In this document: one piece after another, positions 9,872-19,400 of the stretch
How positions within the stretch are numbered: position 1 is the stretch's first letter
How the letters are laid out: each line of letters starts with the position of its first letter
From: Bin55 sp965203735
GTDB taxonomy: Bacteria > Pseudomonadota > Gammaproteobacteria > Pseudomonadales > Azotimanducaceae
Direction of reading: 5' to 3'
Assembly (NCBI GenBank): GCA_965203735.1
Contig: OZ241909.1
Location: 3,472,001 to 3,536,000 of the forward strand
DNA length: 64,000 nt
Notes under the pieces: model-generated
Seen by the model: the letters and a program-made list of their open reading frames with translations, nothing else
Told to the model about the DNA's origin: nothing
Database searches by the model: none
Program-made: the position numbers and the translations under genes

Positions 9872-10330
9872 CTAGTTAAACGAAGGCACAATTCGCGCTC
9901 GACGCACTTGGTCAAATCCGAGCTCAAGCTGTCCTTCGTCCATATCAACACTAAACCGCTCAGCGCTGCTCGAACGCAAGCGTCCACGAATGTGCGAGCG
10001 GCCCATTTTTGGCCACAAAAGACGCACGTCGATCACCTCGCCAACGTAAGCTTCAAATTGCTCTGGTTTGAACAAGACTCTGTCCATTCCAGGCGAAGAT
10101 ACCTGTATTCGCAGGTCTTCCGGGAGAATTTTCTCAATATCCAAAACTGCTTCAATCTGGTCGCTGACTCTCGCGCAATCATCGACGGTCACGCCTTTCT
10201 TTGAGTCTATGAAGACCCAAAGGTTTCCTCGTCTGTTGCGTTGCGAATATTCGATGCCCCACAGACTAAAACCCATGGCTTCCACAGTAGGAGCCAGCAA
10301 GCCTTCAAGTCTGGTCGAGCTTCCGTCCAT
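9872..10330 (-). CDS. rimP: ribosome maturation factor RimP
   Basis: RimP binds the pre-30S particle and is needed for 30S maturation. From the ATG at 10330 the protein has 153 residues, close to the E. coli length. The pattern includes LLAPTVEAMGFSLWGIEY near the start, then LWVFIDSKKGVTVDDCARVS and VSSPGMDRVL, all diagnostic. The longer frame reaching 10444 adds 38 unrelated residues; a GTG four codons upstream of the chosen ATG is another possible start. TAGGA lies immediately before the ATG, too close for an ideal ribosome binding site, so the exact start is uncertain. It lies upstream of nusA and downstream of the initiator tRNA gene, as in E. coli metY-rimP-nusA-infB. Confidence 0.92.
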   Translation of the reverse strand: MDGSSTRLEGLLAPTVEAMGFSLWGIEYSQRNRRGNLWVFIDSKKGVTVDDCARVSDQIEAVLDIEKILPEDLRIQVSSPGMDRVLFKPEQFEAYVGEVIDVRLLWPKMGRSHIRGRLRSSSAERFSVDMDEGQLELGFDQVRRARIVPSFN

Positions 10331-10338
10331 TCCTATGC

Positions 10339-10521
10339 TCACGCAGCACAATACAACTCTCGCTTCAACACAAAGCGAAAGCCGTGTCCTATTCGGGAGA
10401 CCACGATTCGTCCAGGTCTTGGTTCGAGTCGTACCAACACCCAACGACCGTCAGAAGCCACAAGTGCTTGCGTCTCCCATCGTCCGATGCGAGCGACAAA
10501 CACAAGATAGTCAACAAGCAA
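10339..10521 (-). CDS. possible 60-residue leader ORF between tRNA-fMet and rimP
   Basis: An open frame with a TTG start fills most of the gap between the initiator tRNA gene and rimP and ends 9 bases before the rimP ATG. The product is basic with alternating hydrophobic residues (RPGRIVVSRIGHGFRFVLKR near the end). It matches no family I recognise. No clear ribosome binding site was seen. It may be a chance frame in the operon leader; the spacing to rimP would also suit translational coupling. Confidence 0.2.
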   Translation of the reverse strand: MLVDYLVFVARIGRWETQALVASDGRWVLVRLEPRPGRIVVSRIGHGFRFVLKRELYCAA

Positions 10522-10561
10522 GGCTATCCGCGCTTCAGCGGTAGCGATTACTCTACTATCG

Positions 10562-10637
10562 TGGTAGCGGGGGAAGGATTCGAACCTCCGACCTATGGGT
10601 TATGAGCCCATCGAGCTACCAACTGCTCCACCCCGCA
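10562..10637 (-). tRNA. initiator tRNA-fMet (CAT)
   Basis: A 76-base cloverleaf including the encoded CCA, with anticodon CAT at 10602-10604. Initiator hallmarks are visible: three G-C pairs (GGG/CCC) next to the anticodon loop, an A11-U24 pair in the D stem, and no Watson-Crick pair at 1-72. The 1-72 mismatch reads U-U here, whereas the E. coli initiator has C-A. It occupies the metY position at the head of rimP-nusA-infB, and transcription probably runs through into that operon. Confidence 0.93.
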
Positions 10638-10749
10638 TCAGCAACGGTCGCAATTATAGGAGTGTACAACCCGTTAAGCAAGTGAATCGGGCAATAGAAC
10701 TCCTGTGTACAGCTGAGCGACGAAATTTCCTCACCTGTACAAGAAAATG

Positions 10750-10836
10750 TGGTGCCGAAGAGAGGACTCGAACCTCCACGGGCATGAACCCACTACCCCC
10801 TCAAGGTAGCGTGTCTACCAATTCCACCACTTCGGC
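10750..10836 (-). tRNA. tRNA-Leu (GAG)
   Basis: An 87-base class II tRNA with a long variable arm and encoded CCA. The anticodon is GAG at 10800-10802. The acceptor stem pairs GCCGAAG with CTTCGGC, followed by discriminator A and CCA. It sits between secG and the initiator tRNA, the same place as leuU next to secG in E. coli. Confidence 0.95.
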
Positions 10837-10881
10837 GGCAATCTGTAATTGGAGAATCCAGATTATGCGTTTACATGATCA

Positions 10882-11364
10882 CTAGAAATCCGGCAATTCT
10901 TCGGTATCTTCGTCGCTGGTATTCGACGAATCCTCACTGCCCTGAGCACCTTCCATCGAGGGTGTCTGCAAATCGGGCATGTCGTCACCTTCCAGAGGAA
11001 GTTGAACGTCTTGGGTATCTTGTTCTTCGGTAGTCGTGACAGCACCCTCGTCCGACGGAATTTCGTCTCCGTCCTGGACCATTGCAGGCAAACTCTCAAT
11101 CTCGTAAGACCTCAAACTGTCGGCTCGTTCCTTTGCTGTGTAAGCCAAACCAAAAGCAATCAAGAAATAACCTATAGCTAGCGCAGCGGTGAATTTGACA
11201 ATGAAAGAAGTGGCTCCTGACGAACCGAAGAGGGTGTTTGCCGCACCACTGCCAAACGCCGCACCGATATCTGCACCCTTGCTCTGTTGGATCAATACTA
11301 ACCCACCGAGAGACACCGATACCACTACTAGCAATATTAGAAGAACTGTTTCAAATAATTCCAT
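10882..11364 (-). CDS. secG: preprotein translocase subunit SecG
   Basis: SecG is the small, non-essential subunit of the SecYEG channel that speeds preprotein export. The first 75 residues are typical: a hydrophobic helix (residues 5-25), the cytoplasmic GADIGAAFGSGAANTLFGSSG loop containing the conserved glycines, then a second helix (about 51-72). The protein is 160 residues long because of an acidic, low-complexity tail rich in Glu, Asp, Thr and Ser that is not needed for the fold. It follows tpiA by 3 bases and is followed by tRNA-Leu, as in many gammaproteobacteria. Confidence 0.93.
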   Translation of the reverse strand: MELFETVLLILLVVVSVSLGGLVLIQQSKGADIGAAFGSGAANTLFGSSGATSFIVKFTAALAIGYFLIAFGLAYTAKERADSLRSYEIESLPAMVQDGDEIPSDEGAVTTTEEQDTQDVQLPLEGDDMPDLQTPSMEGAQGSEDSSNTSDEDTEELPDF

Positions 11365-11367
11365 AAC

Positions 11368-12111
11368 TTAGTCACCTGATGCAATCTGACAAATTCGCTG
11401 AAAGTCATCCACTTCGAGCGATGCGCCACCCACCAAAAAACCATCGACATTTTGTTGTGCGACAAGAGCGGGGGCACTCTCAGTCTTGACACTGCCCCCA
11501 TATAGGATGCGAATTTGCTCCGCATCCAAGTCCGTCATATTGGAAATCATACTACGAACGTGGTATTGCATGTCTTCTGCGTCCTCGGGATTTGCCACTA
11601 CACCGGTTCCAATCGCCCAGATGGGCTCGTATGCAAACACGACATGCTGGGGCATGAACGAGTCGCACTTAGACAAAACTGAATTCACTTGATCCCATAC
11701 TACGCTTTCTGCAACTCCACTTTCTCGCTCCTTCAAAGACTCGCCCACACAAACTACGGGAATGACTCCTGCAAGGACACATGCCTTGCACTTTTGCGCC
11801 ACAATCTGGTCGGTCTCAGCGAATTGCGCACGTCGTTCGGAATGTCCAACGATGGCAAAACTTGCTCCGATATCCGAGAGCATATTCGGAGCCAATTCAC
11901 CGGTATATGCTCCCTTCTGTTCCCAATGTACGTCTTGCACACCAATATTGATGGGCACTCGAACCGAATCGATCAATCGTTGAGTGTAAAGGGCTGGCGG
12001 AGCGACCCATACATCGACGCCAGGCGGCGCACTCAGTTTGAGTGCGTAATCTTTGCACAGTTCCAAGGAACCGTGCATTTTCCAGTTTGCAACAACAAGG
12101 GGCTTTCGCAA
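11368..12111 (-). CDS. tpiA: triosephosphate isomerase
   Basis: TpiA interconverts dihydroxyacetone phosphate and glyceraldehyde 3-phosphate in glycolysis and gluconeogenesis. The 247 residues are the standard TIM-barrel length. The active-site residues are all present: Asn9 and Lys11 in NWKM, His90 in GHSERR, and Glu162 in YEPIWAIGTG. GGSV and the closing glycine loop follow for phosphate binding. It is placed between glmM and secG, with a 150-base gap upstream that may hold its own promoter (TATACT is visible at about 12140 on this strand, without a good -35). Confidence 0.97.
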   Translation of the reverse strand: MRKPLVVANWKMHGSLELCKDYALKLSAPPGVDVWVAPPALYTQRLIDSVRVPINIGVQDVHWEQKGAYTGELAPNMLSDIGASFAIVGHSERRAQFAETDQIVAQKCKACVLAGVIPVVCVGESLKERESGVAESVVWDQVNSVLSKCDSFMPQHVVFAYEPIWAIGTGVVANPEDAEDMQYHVRSMISNMTDLDAEQIRILYGGSVKTESAPALVAQQNVDGFLVGGASLEVDDFQRICQIASGD

Positions 12112-12261
12112 GCGATTGACCAGCTAGCACGGGACCTAAATAGTATATTTGGCGGCGTAGTGCCGAAAGTGTTGAAGAGTCTATTCACTTTGAGACTAGT
12201 TCACTATTGGCTTCGATCTCAGAGGTTCAAGCAACTCCCGATCAACTAGCCGTCTGGAAAA

Positions 12262-13635
12262 TCAAACGATTCTGGAAATTGCTTGGGCGCAGTGTCGCGC
12301 AATTCTGTCCACCGAACCTGGATTCTCTCCTTCGACTAGAACGCGAACCACAGACTCTGTACCTGACGGTCTGACAACGATGCGGTGCCGATCGAGTTCT
12401 GAAGGTGCCAAGAGCGCAAGAGATCTATTGACAGCGGAACACGCGGCTGCTTTCAACGAATCCACTACGCTCACATTTACCAACTTCTGTGGAAACAGTT
12501 TCAGGTCGCGAACAATGTCTCTAAGTGACCATCCGTTTTCTTGGCAAGCCAACAATACCTGTAGTGCTGAGACAATACCGTCTCCGGTGGTAGTTTCTTG
12601 ATGGCACACAATGTGGCCGGAATTTTCGCCTCCCAATTGCCATCCGAGTTCAGTCATTTTGTTGTGAACGTTTCGATCACCAACATCGGCACGACAAAAC
12701 GGAATCCCTAGTTCATCTAATGCAATCTCGAGTCCAAGATTTGTCATGACGGTTCCCACGACACCACCGAAGTCTGTCTTGGTGAGATGCCTTGCTTTGG
12801 CAAGACAGTACAAAATGTGATCCCCGTCCAAGAGTTCACCTGTTTCATCGACCAGTACTACTCGGTCCCCGTCTCCATCAAATGCAATCCCCAACGCAGC
12901 GTCACTGCTAGCGACCTCTTGCCGCAACCTTTCCGAATGTGTTGAACCACAATTGTGGTTAATGTTTAATCCGTCGGGTTCGGTACCTATAGTTTCGACC
13001 TTAGCGCCAAGTTCTCCAAATACTTCGGGGGCAATCGAATACGTAGCCCCGTGCGCACAATCTAGAACGACTTGAGTTCCATTGATGTCGAGTCTCCCAC
13101 GTACCGACTCGGTGCAGAAATTGATGTATTCGTTGCGAGCGTTCCCGGGGCGTGATGCCTTGCCCAGTTCGCTTGCATCTACAGTCTCTAGATCTCCGCC
13201 CATCATTCGTTCAATTTGGGCTTCAGTGCTATCAGAGAGTTTCAACCCCTCGTGGTCGAAGAACTTAATTCCATTGTCTTGATACGGGTTGTGAGAAGCA
13301 CTGATTGCAACACCAAGATCAGCATCCATTGATCGCGTAAGAAAAGCTACGCCCGGTGTCGGCATGACTCCCAAGAGAACTACATCAATTCCGGCGGAAA
13401 TGAATCCTGCTTCAAGAACTGACTCCAGCAGGTAACCCGAAATCCTAGTGTCTTTACCGATTAAGACTCGCCGACCGCCTCGTTCCTTTATGAATCGACC
13501 TACCAACCAGGCGATCTGGAGGCATGTCTCAGGAGTAACTGGATATTGCCCTACACGTCCTCGAATGCCGTCCGTTCCGAAAAGATTGCAGTATTCAGAA
13601 TCTGAACGCTCGGAGGACGGAGGCGCGGATGTCAC
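12262..13635 (-). CDS. glmM: phosphoglucosamine mutase
   Basis: GlmM converts glucosamine 6-phosphate to glucosamine 1-phosphate for peptidoglycan and lipopolysaccharide precursors. The 457 residues fit the family. The N-terminal FGTDGIRGRVG, the phosphoserine loop SASHNPYQDNG (catalytic Ser114), the metal loop DGDGDR and the C-terminal phosphate loop RPSGTE are all visible. The first 17 residues are a little longer than in E. coli. It follows ftsH by 11 bases; in many relatives folP lies between them, but there is no room for it here. Confidence 0.96.
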   Translation of the reverse strand: MTSAPPSSERSDSEYCNLFGTDGIRGRVGQYPVTPETCLQIAWLVGRFIKERGGRRVLIGKDTRISGYLLESVLEAGFISAGIDVVLLGVMPTPGVAFLTRSMDADLGVAISASHNPYQDNGIKFFDHEGLKLSDSTEAQIERMMGGDLETVDASELGKASRPGNARNEYINFCTESVRGRLDINGTQVVLDCAHGATYSIAPEVFGELGAKVETIGTEPDGLNINHNCGSTHSERLRQEVASSDAALGIAFDGDGDRVVLVDETGELLDGDHILYCLAKARHLTKTDFGGVVGTVMTNLGLEIALDELGIPFCRADVGDRNVHNKMTELGWQLGGENSGHIVCHQETTTGDGIVSALQVLLACQENGWSLRDIVRDLKLFPQKLVNVSVVDSLKAAACSAVNRSLALLAPSELDRHRIVVRPSGTESVVRVLVEGENPGSVDRIARHCAQAISRIV

Positions 13636-13646
13636 CTCAGAGGTCG

Positions 13647-15581
13647 CTACGAATCTTCGGCTGGCGAAGCAAACGGTGGCGGATCGCGATCTTCGGTGGC
13701 CGCGTCGGTCGCTCCGTCAGTGGCAGTGCTCTCTTGGGTTGTAGCTGGTTCCTTCGGAGGCTCGGGCGCGCGGGGTTTTCCGCCCGCCATGATGTCTCCA
13801 ACCTGATCGGGCGAGAGCGTCTCATACTCAATCAAGGCATTGGCCATGACATGGAGTTTTTCCATGTTTTCTTCGAGGATTCCTTTTGCTCGTTCATACA
13901 TTCGATGAACGATATCGCGTATTTCCTCGTCGATCTTGCGAGCCGTATTGTCGGAAAGTGTTGGATTCGGCGTACCAGCCGACATTCCTAGAAATACCTC
14001 GCCTTCTGGGTCGTCGTATTGCAATGGCCCCAGTGCTTCGGAGAAGCCCCACTTTGTGACCATATTTCGCGCAAGTTGCGTTGCGCGCTCCAAGTCGTTT
14101 GCGGCTCCGGTAGTTATTCCTTCAATGCCATTAACCAGTTCTTCCGCAATACGTCCGCCATAGAGGGTGCAAATCTGTGACTCAACGGCTGTTCGACTCA
14201 AGCTGTACTTGTCTTCCTCCGGAAGAAACATCGTTACACCAAGTGCGCGTCCACGTGGAACAACTGTTATTTTATACAGCATGTCATGTTCCGGCATGCA
14301 GTATCCGACAATTGCGTGGCCCGCTTCATGATACGCCGTCACGCGCTTTTCTTTGGCAGACATGACCATGGACTTCCGTTCGGCACCCATCATGATCTTG
14401 TCTTTGGCCTTCTCGAACTCATCCATACCGACCAAACGGCGCCCCGCTCGAGCCGCAAACAACGCTGCTTCATTGACGATGTTTTCGAGATCTGCACCTG
14501 AAAATCCGGGAGTGCCTCGGGCGATGGTCAACGACTCCACGTCTTCAGCAAGAGGAACGCGGCGCATATGCACCTTGAGTATCTGTTCTCTTCCGCGTAT
14601 GTCGGGTAGCGGAACAACTATCTGGCGGTCGAAGCGACCGGGCCTTGTAAGTGCAGGATCAAGGACATCAGGTCTATTGGTCGCGGCAATCACAATGACT
14701 CCGTCGTTGGGCTCAAATCCACCCATTTCCACCAATAGCTGGTTTAATGTCTGTTCACGTTCGTCGTGACCATTTCCTAAACCCGCACCGCGATGTCGAC
14801 CTACAGCGTCGATTTCGTCGATAAACACAATGCACGGCGCGTGCTTCTTGGCTTGCTCGAACATGTCGCGGACTCGAGACGCACCGACACCAACGAACAT
14901 TTCCACAAAGTCGGAACCAGAAATCGAAAAGAACGGTACCTTCGCTTCACCCGCAATGGCTTTCGCCAACAACGTCTTGCCTGTCCCTGGCGGACCCACC
15001 ATGAGCGTACCGCGAGGAATCCGTCCTCCAAGCTTCTGGTACTTACCCGGATCTCGCAGAAATTCGACCAGTTCCTGCACATCTTCCTTCGCTTCTTCGA
15101 CTCCCGCTACATCAGCAAACGTTGTCTTCACATTTTCGTCTGTCAGCATTTTGGCTTTGCTCTTGCCAAATGCCAATGGTCCGCCCCGTCCTCCAACACC
15201 TTGAACTTGGCGCATGAGCAACATGAAAACAGCAACAATGATTAAGATCGGCAAGACGGCAAAAAATAGCTGCATCCAAAAGCTGTTGCCGGAATCCTGG
15301 GTTCCACGGACCTCAATGGTGTTTTGCTCCAACAGCTCGAGGAGCTTTGGATCGGAAATGGGGAGTTGTACAACCTTGAACTTGGTGTTGTTGCGACGCT
15401 CGCCTATGATGACATCTTGCTTGAATGTCACTCTTGCGACATTATCTTGGGCAATCTCCGTCCGAAAAGCCGAATAGCTCAGCTCCTCAGGCTCGGCTCG
15501 GCCTACAAAATTGTTGAATAGTGTGAGGAGAACCAAGGCTACGATCACCCATAGCAACAGGTTCTTCGCCATCGTGCTCAA
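13647..15581 (-). CDS. ftsH: ATP-dependent zinc metalloprotease FtsH
   Basis: FtsH is a membrane-anchored AAA+ protease that removes misassembled membrane proteins and, in E. coli, degrades sigma-32 and LpxC. The 644 residues comprise two membrane helices (about 5-25 and 102-123), an AAA domain with Walker A GPPGTGKT (196-203), Walker B IVFIDEID (251-258) and the second-region homology, and the protease motif HEAGH (418-422). A GAGGG sits 8 bases before a TTG start (used here); the ATG three codons later is the alternative. The tail after residue 605 is low complexity. Its link to sigma-32 turnover is relevant because sigma-32-like promoters are seen elsewhere in this window. Confidence 0.96.
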   Translation of the reverse strand: MSTMAKNLLLWVIVALVLLTLFNNFVGRAEPEELSYSAFRTEIAQDNVARVTFKQDVIIGERRNNTKFKVVQLPISDPKLLELLEQNTIEVRGTQDSGNSFWMQLFFAVLPILIIVAVFMLLMRQVQGVGGRGGPLAFGKSKAKMLTDENVKTTFADVAGVEEAKEDVQELVEFLRDPGKYQKLGGRIPRGTLMVGPPGTGKTLLAKAIAGEAKVPFFSISGSDFVEMFVGVGASRVRDMFEQAKKHAPCIVFIDEIDAVGRHRGAGLGNGHDEREQTLNQLLVEMGGFEPNDGVIVIAATNRPDVLDPALTRPGRFDRQIVVPLPDIRGREQILKVHMRRVPLAEDVESLTIARGTPGFSGADLENIVNEAALFAARAGRRLVGMDEFEKAKDKIMMGAERKSMVMSAKEKRVTAYHEAGHAIVGYCMPEHDMLYKITVVPRGRALGVTMFLPEEDKYSLSRTAVESQICTLYGGRIAEELVNGIEGITTGAANDLERATQLARNMVTKWGFSEALGPLQYDDPEGEVFLGMSAGTPNPTLSDNTARKIDEEIRDIVHRMYERAKGILEENMEKLHVMANALIEYETLSPDQVGDIMAGGKPRAPEPPKEPATTQESTATDGATDAATEDRDPPPFASPAEDS

Positions 15582-15937
15582 ATCACAATCCCTCTCGCCG
15601 CCGACGCGACGAATCTAACACAGTATACAAATGTCCGCATATTTACTTCACACTTTTCGTTCTAGGTCTGTAATTAAGATTTAGTGTCGCATCCAGTGTT
15701 TTCAAGTCCGTTGGCCAGAACTCAACCTGCAACCTCTACGTTTTAGACAGATTCATTCCCCGAAAATTTCACTAGGGTTGTTAGTTGGACAAACTATCAA
15801 TTTAGGACCTCAAACGGAGTAAACCTATTAACCAATTAGTTGGACTTCAATCAAGATGCACTGGGAGCGTATCTGGTCACGAATTCGCACTCTCGATACA
15901 GCTCAGCAGAGGCTGGTCCAAGCAGTTCAAGTCGGCC
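15582..15937. other. 356-base gap between greA and ftsH
   Basis: No coding frame is convincing on either strand. In many gammaproteobacteria this interval holds yhbY and rlmE; neither is present here. The stretch is richer in A and T than its neighbours and contains a possible heat-shock promoter for ftsH at 15679-15706. The short plus-strand frame running into greA is antisense and unsupported. Confidence 0.5.
15679..15706 (-). promoter_or_regulatory. possible sigma-32 promoter upstream of ftsH
   Basis: On the minus strand a perfect -35 CTTGAAA (15700-15706) is followed, after 13 bases, by CACTAAAT (15679-15686), a partial match to the sigma-32 -10 consensus CCCCATNT. It lies about 100 bases before ftsH, which is a heat-shock gene in E. 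coli. The weak -10 keeps this tentative. Confidence 0.35.
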
Positions 15938-16408
15938 TCAGATATGTTCGACGCGCTTGATTATGTATTCCTTTCGCATCGATTCCTCTCCAACAGAAAA
16001 GCTGTCGTCTTGTTTCATTCCGATCATTGCTCTAGCTAACGGAGCCGTATTGGAAATTGTTCCTGACTTAATGTCGGCTTCATCTTCCCCGACGATGCGA
16101 TATTCCACATCCGTCCCCGTCTCCGCGTCCTGAAGCGTAACGGTTGACCCGAAGATTACGGTGCCTGTATTTGAGATCTTGGAGACATCAATGATGCGAG
16201 CGTTCGAAAGTTGCGTTTCGAGATAGCGAATTCGAGCTTCCATCATGCCTTGGCGTTCCTTTGCGGCGTGATAGTCAGCGTTTTCTCTCAGGTCGCCCAA
16301 TTTGCGAGCTTCCCCGATAGCTCGAGAAGCTTCCGCTCGACCATTTTTGAGTTGATTCAATTCCTGGCGTAGCTGCCGTTCTCCCTCGACGGTCATTGGA
16401 TTAGGCAC
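15938..16408 (-). CDS. greA: transcription elongation factor GreA
   Basis: GreA rescues backtracked RNA polymerase by stimulating cleavage of the 3' end of the transcript through the secondary channel. The 156 residues equal the usual length. The N-terminal coiled coil (residues 5-75) carries the acidic tip LRENADYHAAKERQG, with the conserved Asp and Glu residues. The C-terminal FKBP-like domain contains VGEDEADIKSGTIS and ends the protein. It lies 14 bases after carB, in the common order carA-carB-greA. Confidence 0.96.
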   Translation of the reverse strand: MPNPMTVEGERQLRQELNQLKNGRAEASRAIGEARKLGDLRENADYHAAKERQGMMEARIRYLETQLSNARIIDVSKISNTGTVIFGSTVTLQDAETGTDVEYRIVGEDEADIKSGTISNTAPLARAMIGMKQDDSFSVGEESMRKEYIIKRVEHI

Positions 16409-16422
16409 GAGTTTTCACCCCT

Positions 16423-19400
16423 TTACAGTTCTTGCAATCGTCTAACAATGTTGGATCGACCGTATGGTATTGCATGACAGATCGCAGCTCCCCCAGCGAG
16501 CGTCGTTGTGTATGTCACGCTATTCTGTAGTCCGAGACGTCTGATTACAGCCGAGTCCGCGATTGACTGCCGTCCTTCGGTGGAATTCACAATGAGTTTC
16601 ACATCACGATTCTTCATTAAATCTGTTACATCGGGCCGTCCTTCTGTGACTTTGTTTACGACCTCAGATGAGATGCCATGACTTCTAAGCACCGCCGAGG
16701 TGCCTCTTGTAGCAACGAGTTCAAATCCCAGATCGACGAGCTCCTGGGCAACTTCAGCTACGTGCGGTCGGTCCGATTCCTTGACGCTGATAAATGCCAG
16801 TCCCTCGGTGGGAAGCGTTGTGCCAGACGCCAACGTGGCTTTCGAAAACGCTTCGGCGAAGGAATCGCCAATCCCCATGACTTCGCCAGTGGACTTCATC
16901 TCGGGTCCCAGAATGGGATCCACGCCCGGGAACTTGGCGAATGGAAATACCGACTCCTTGACAAATATATGTGCAGGCCTGACCTCTTCGGTGAATCCTT
17001 GAGACTCCAATGACACACCCGCCATACATCGAGCTGCAACTTTCGCGAGAGAGAATCCGATGCATTTAGACACAAACGGTACTGTACGTGAAGCTCTGGG
17101 GTTCACTTCGAGCACGAAAATGTTGCCTGCTTGCACGGCCATCTGCACGTTCATCAATCCGATCACATTGAGTTCGTACGCAAGTGCACGAACTTGCTTT
17201 CGAATCTCATCTTGAATCGCGGAGCTAAGACTGTGGGGAGGAAGCGAACATGCCGAGTCCCCAGAGTGAATGCCTGCTTGCTCGATGTGTTCCATGATTG
17301 CGCCAATCAAGACGTCGTGACCATCAGAAACCAAATCGACATCCACCTCAACAGCTTGATCTAAGAATTGGTCAAGCAAGACAGGAGCGGTGTTAGATTC
17401 GGGGATCGCGCTCGCAAGATAGCGTGAGAGTTCAGTCTCATTGAAGACAACCTCCATGGCTCGTCCGCCAAGAACGTATGAAGGACGCACGATTAGAGGG
17501 AATCCGATCTGTCTGGCAGCCTCAATTCCCTGTTGTATAGAGTTCACAGTGCGATTCAAGGGCTGATGCAATCCCGCTTGATCGATCACATTCTGAAATC
17601 TCTCTCGGTCTTCCGCACGATCGATCGCATCCGCACTTGTACCAATAATTGGTACACCGAGCTCCGTAAGTTTGTCAACCAGCTTCAATGGTGTCTGTCC
17701 GCCAAACTGGACGATCACCCCAGCTGGATTCTCCACGTCGATAATTGCGAGCACGTCTTCCAGAGTGACAGGTTCGAAATAGAGACGATCTGATGTGTCG
17801 TAATCGGTCGAGACTGTTTCAGGGTTGCAATTGACCATGATCGTCTCGTAGCCATCTTCGCGCATCGCCAATGCGGCATGCACGCAGCAGTAGTCAAACT
17901 CAATCCCTTGACCAATACGATTTGGTCCCCCGCCGAGAACCATAACTTTTTTCTCGTCGCTAGAGTCTGCCTCGCAGAAGTCCTCATAGGTGGAGTAGAG
18001 GTAAGCGGTGCTGGCGGGAAACTCCGCCGCGCATGTATCTACTCGTTTGTAAACAGGTCGAATGCCCCAAGACTTTCTCAGCACACGCACGTTGTCTTCG
18101 TGGCAATTCAACAGTTCGGCTAGCCTCAAGTCGGAAAAGCCATCTCGCTTCAACGTACGCATTTCCTCAGGTTGAACGTCCCTAATCGTCCTTCCTTTCA
18201 GTGACTGCTCGGATTCAACAAGTTCATAGATCTGCGCAAGAAACCACAGGTCTATCCGCGTTGCTTCGTACATTTCTTCCAAAGACACGTTGTGTCGAAA
18301 ACCATCAGCTACATAGAGGATTCGGTCCGCTCCTGGCTGACGCAGCTCAGCGAACAAGTCTCGTCTGTAGTCGCCGTTTTGAACTTCGATCTTCGAGTTC
18401 AACCCACTTATTCCCGTTTCCAAACTCCGCAGCGCTTTTTGGAACGACTCCTTGAACGTGCGTCCGATAGACATCGCCTCGCCCACGGACTTCATCTGTG
18501 TCGTCAACCGATTCTCCGCTTGCGAGAATTTCTCGAAAGTGAATCGTGGAATCTTGGTTACAACGTAGTCGAGCGTCGGTTCGAAAGAGGCAGGAGTTAC
18601 TCCAGTGATGTCGTTGATCAACTCGTCCAACATGTAGCCTAATGCGAGTTTTGCGGCAACTTTGGCGATTGGGAATCCGGTTGCTTTGGAAGCCAACGCA
18701 GAGGACCGCGACACTCTCGGATTCATTTCTACAACGATCATTCGACCTGAATTGGGATCGACCGCAAACTGAACGTTCGAACCTCCAGTCTCCACACCTA
18801 TCTCGCGCAACACGGCGATCGAAGCATCCCGCATCAGCTGGTACTCCTTGTCCGTTAGAGTCTGAGCCGGAGCAACCGTAATGGAGTCTCCCGTGTGAAT
18901 GCCCATTGGATCGACGTTCTCGATCGAGCAAATGATGATGCAGTTGTCTTGCTTGTCGCGTACCACCTCCATTTCGTACTCTTTCCAACCAAGCAAGGAT
19001 TCGTCAATGAGCAATTCGTTTGTAGGCGACAACTGCAATCCACGATTGCAAATCTCGACGAATTCCTCACGGTTATACGCGATTCCTCCACCAGAACCAC
19101 CAAGAGTGAACGAGGGACGAACGATGCATGGATAACCCAAGTCGTTTTGCACACGCAGGGCGTCTTCAAGAGAGTGTGCAATTCCAGATCGAGCGGTTTC
19201 CAAGCCAATGCTGTGCATCGACTTGTCAAAGAGTTCACGGTCTTCTGCTTTGTCTATTGATTCGCGGCTCGCTCCAATCAATTCAACTCCGTACTCAGCT
19301 AGCACACCTTCCCGGACGAGATCCAAAGCGCAATTCAGGCCTGTTTGGCCACCCATTGTTGAGAGCAATGCATCGGGTCGTTCGCGCTGAATGATTTGGG

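Noticed and set aside
18347..18988. 213-codon frame within carB
   Set aside because: It lies wholly inside carB in another frame of the same strand, with Arg/Ser-rich, uninformative product.
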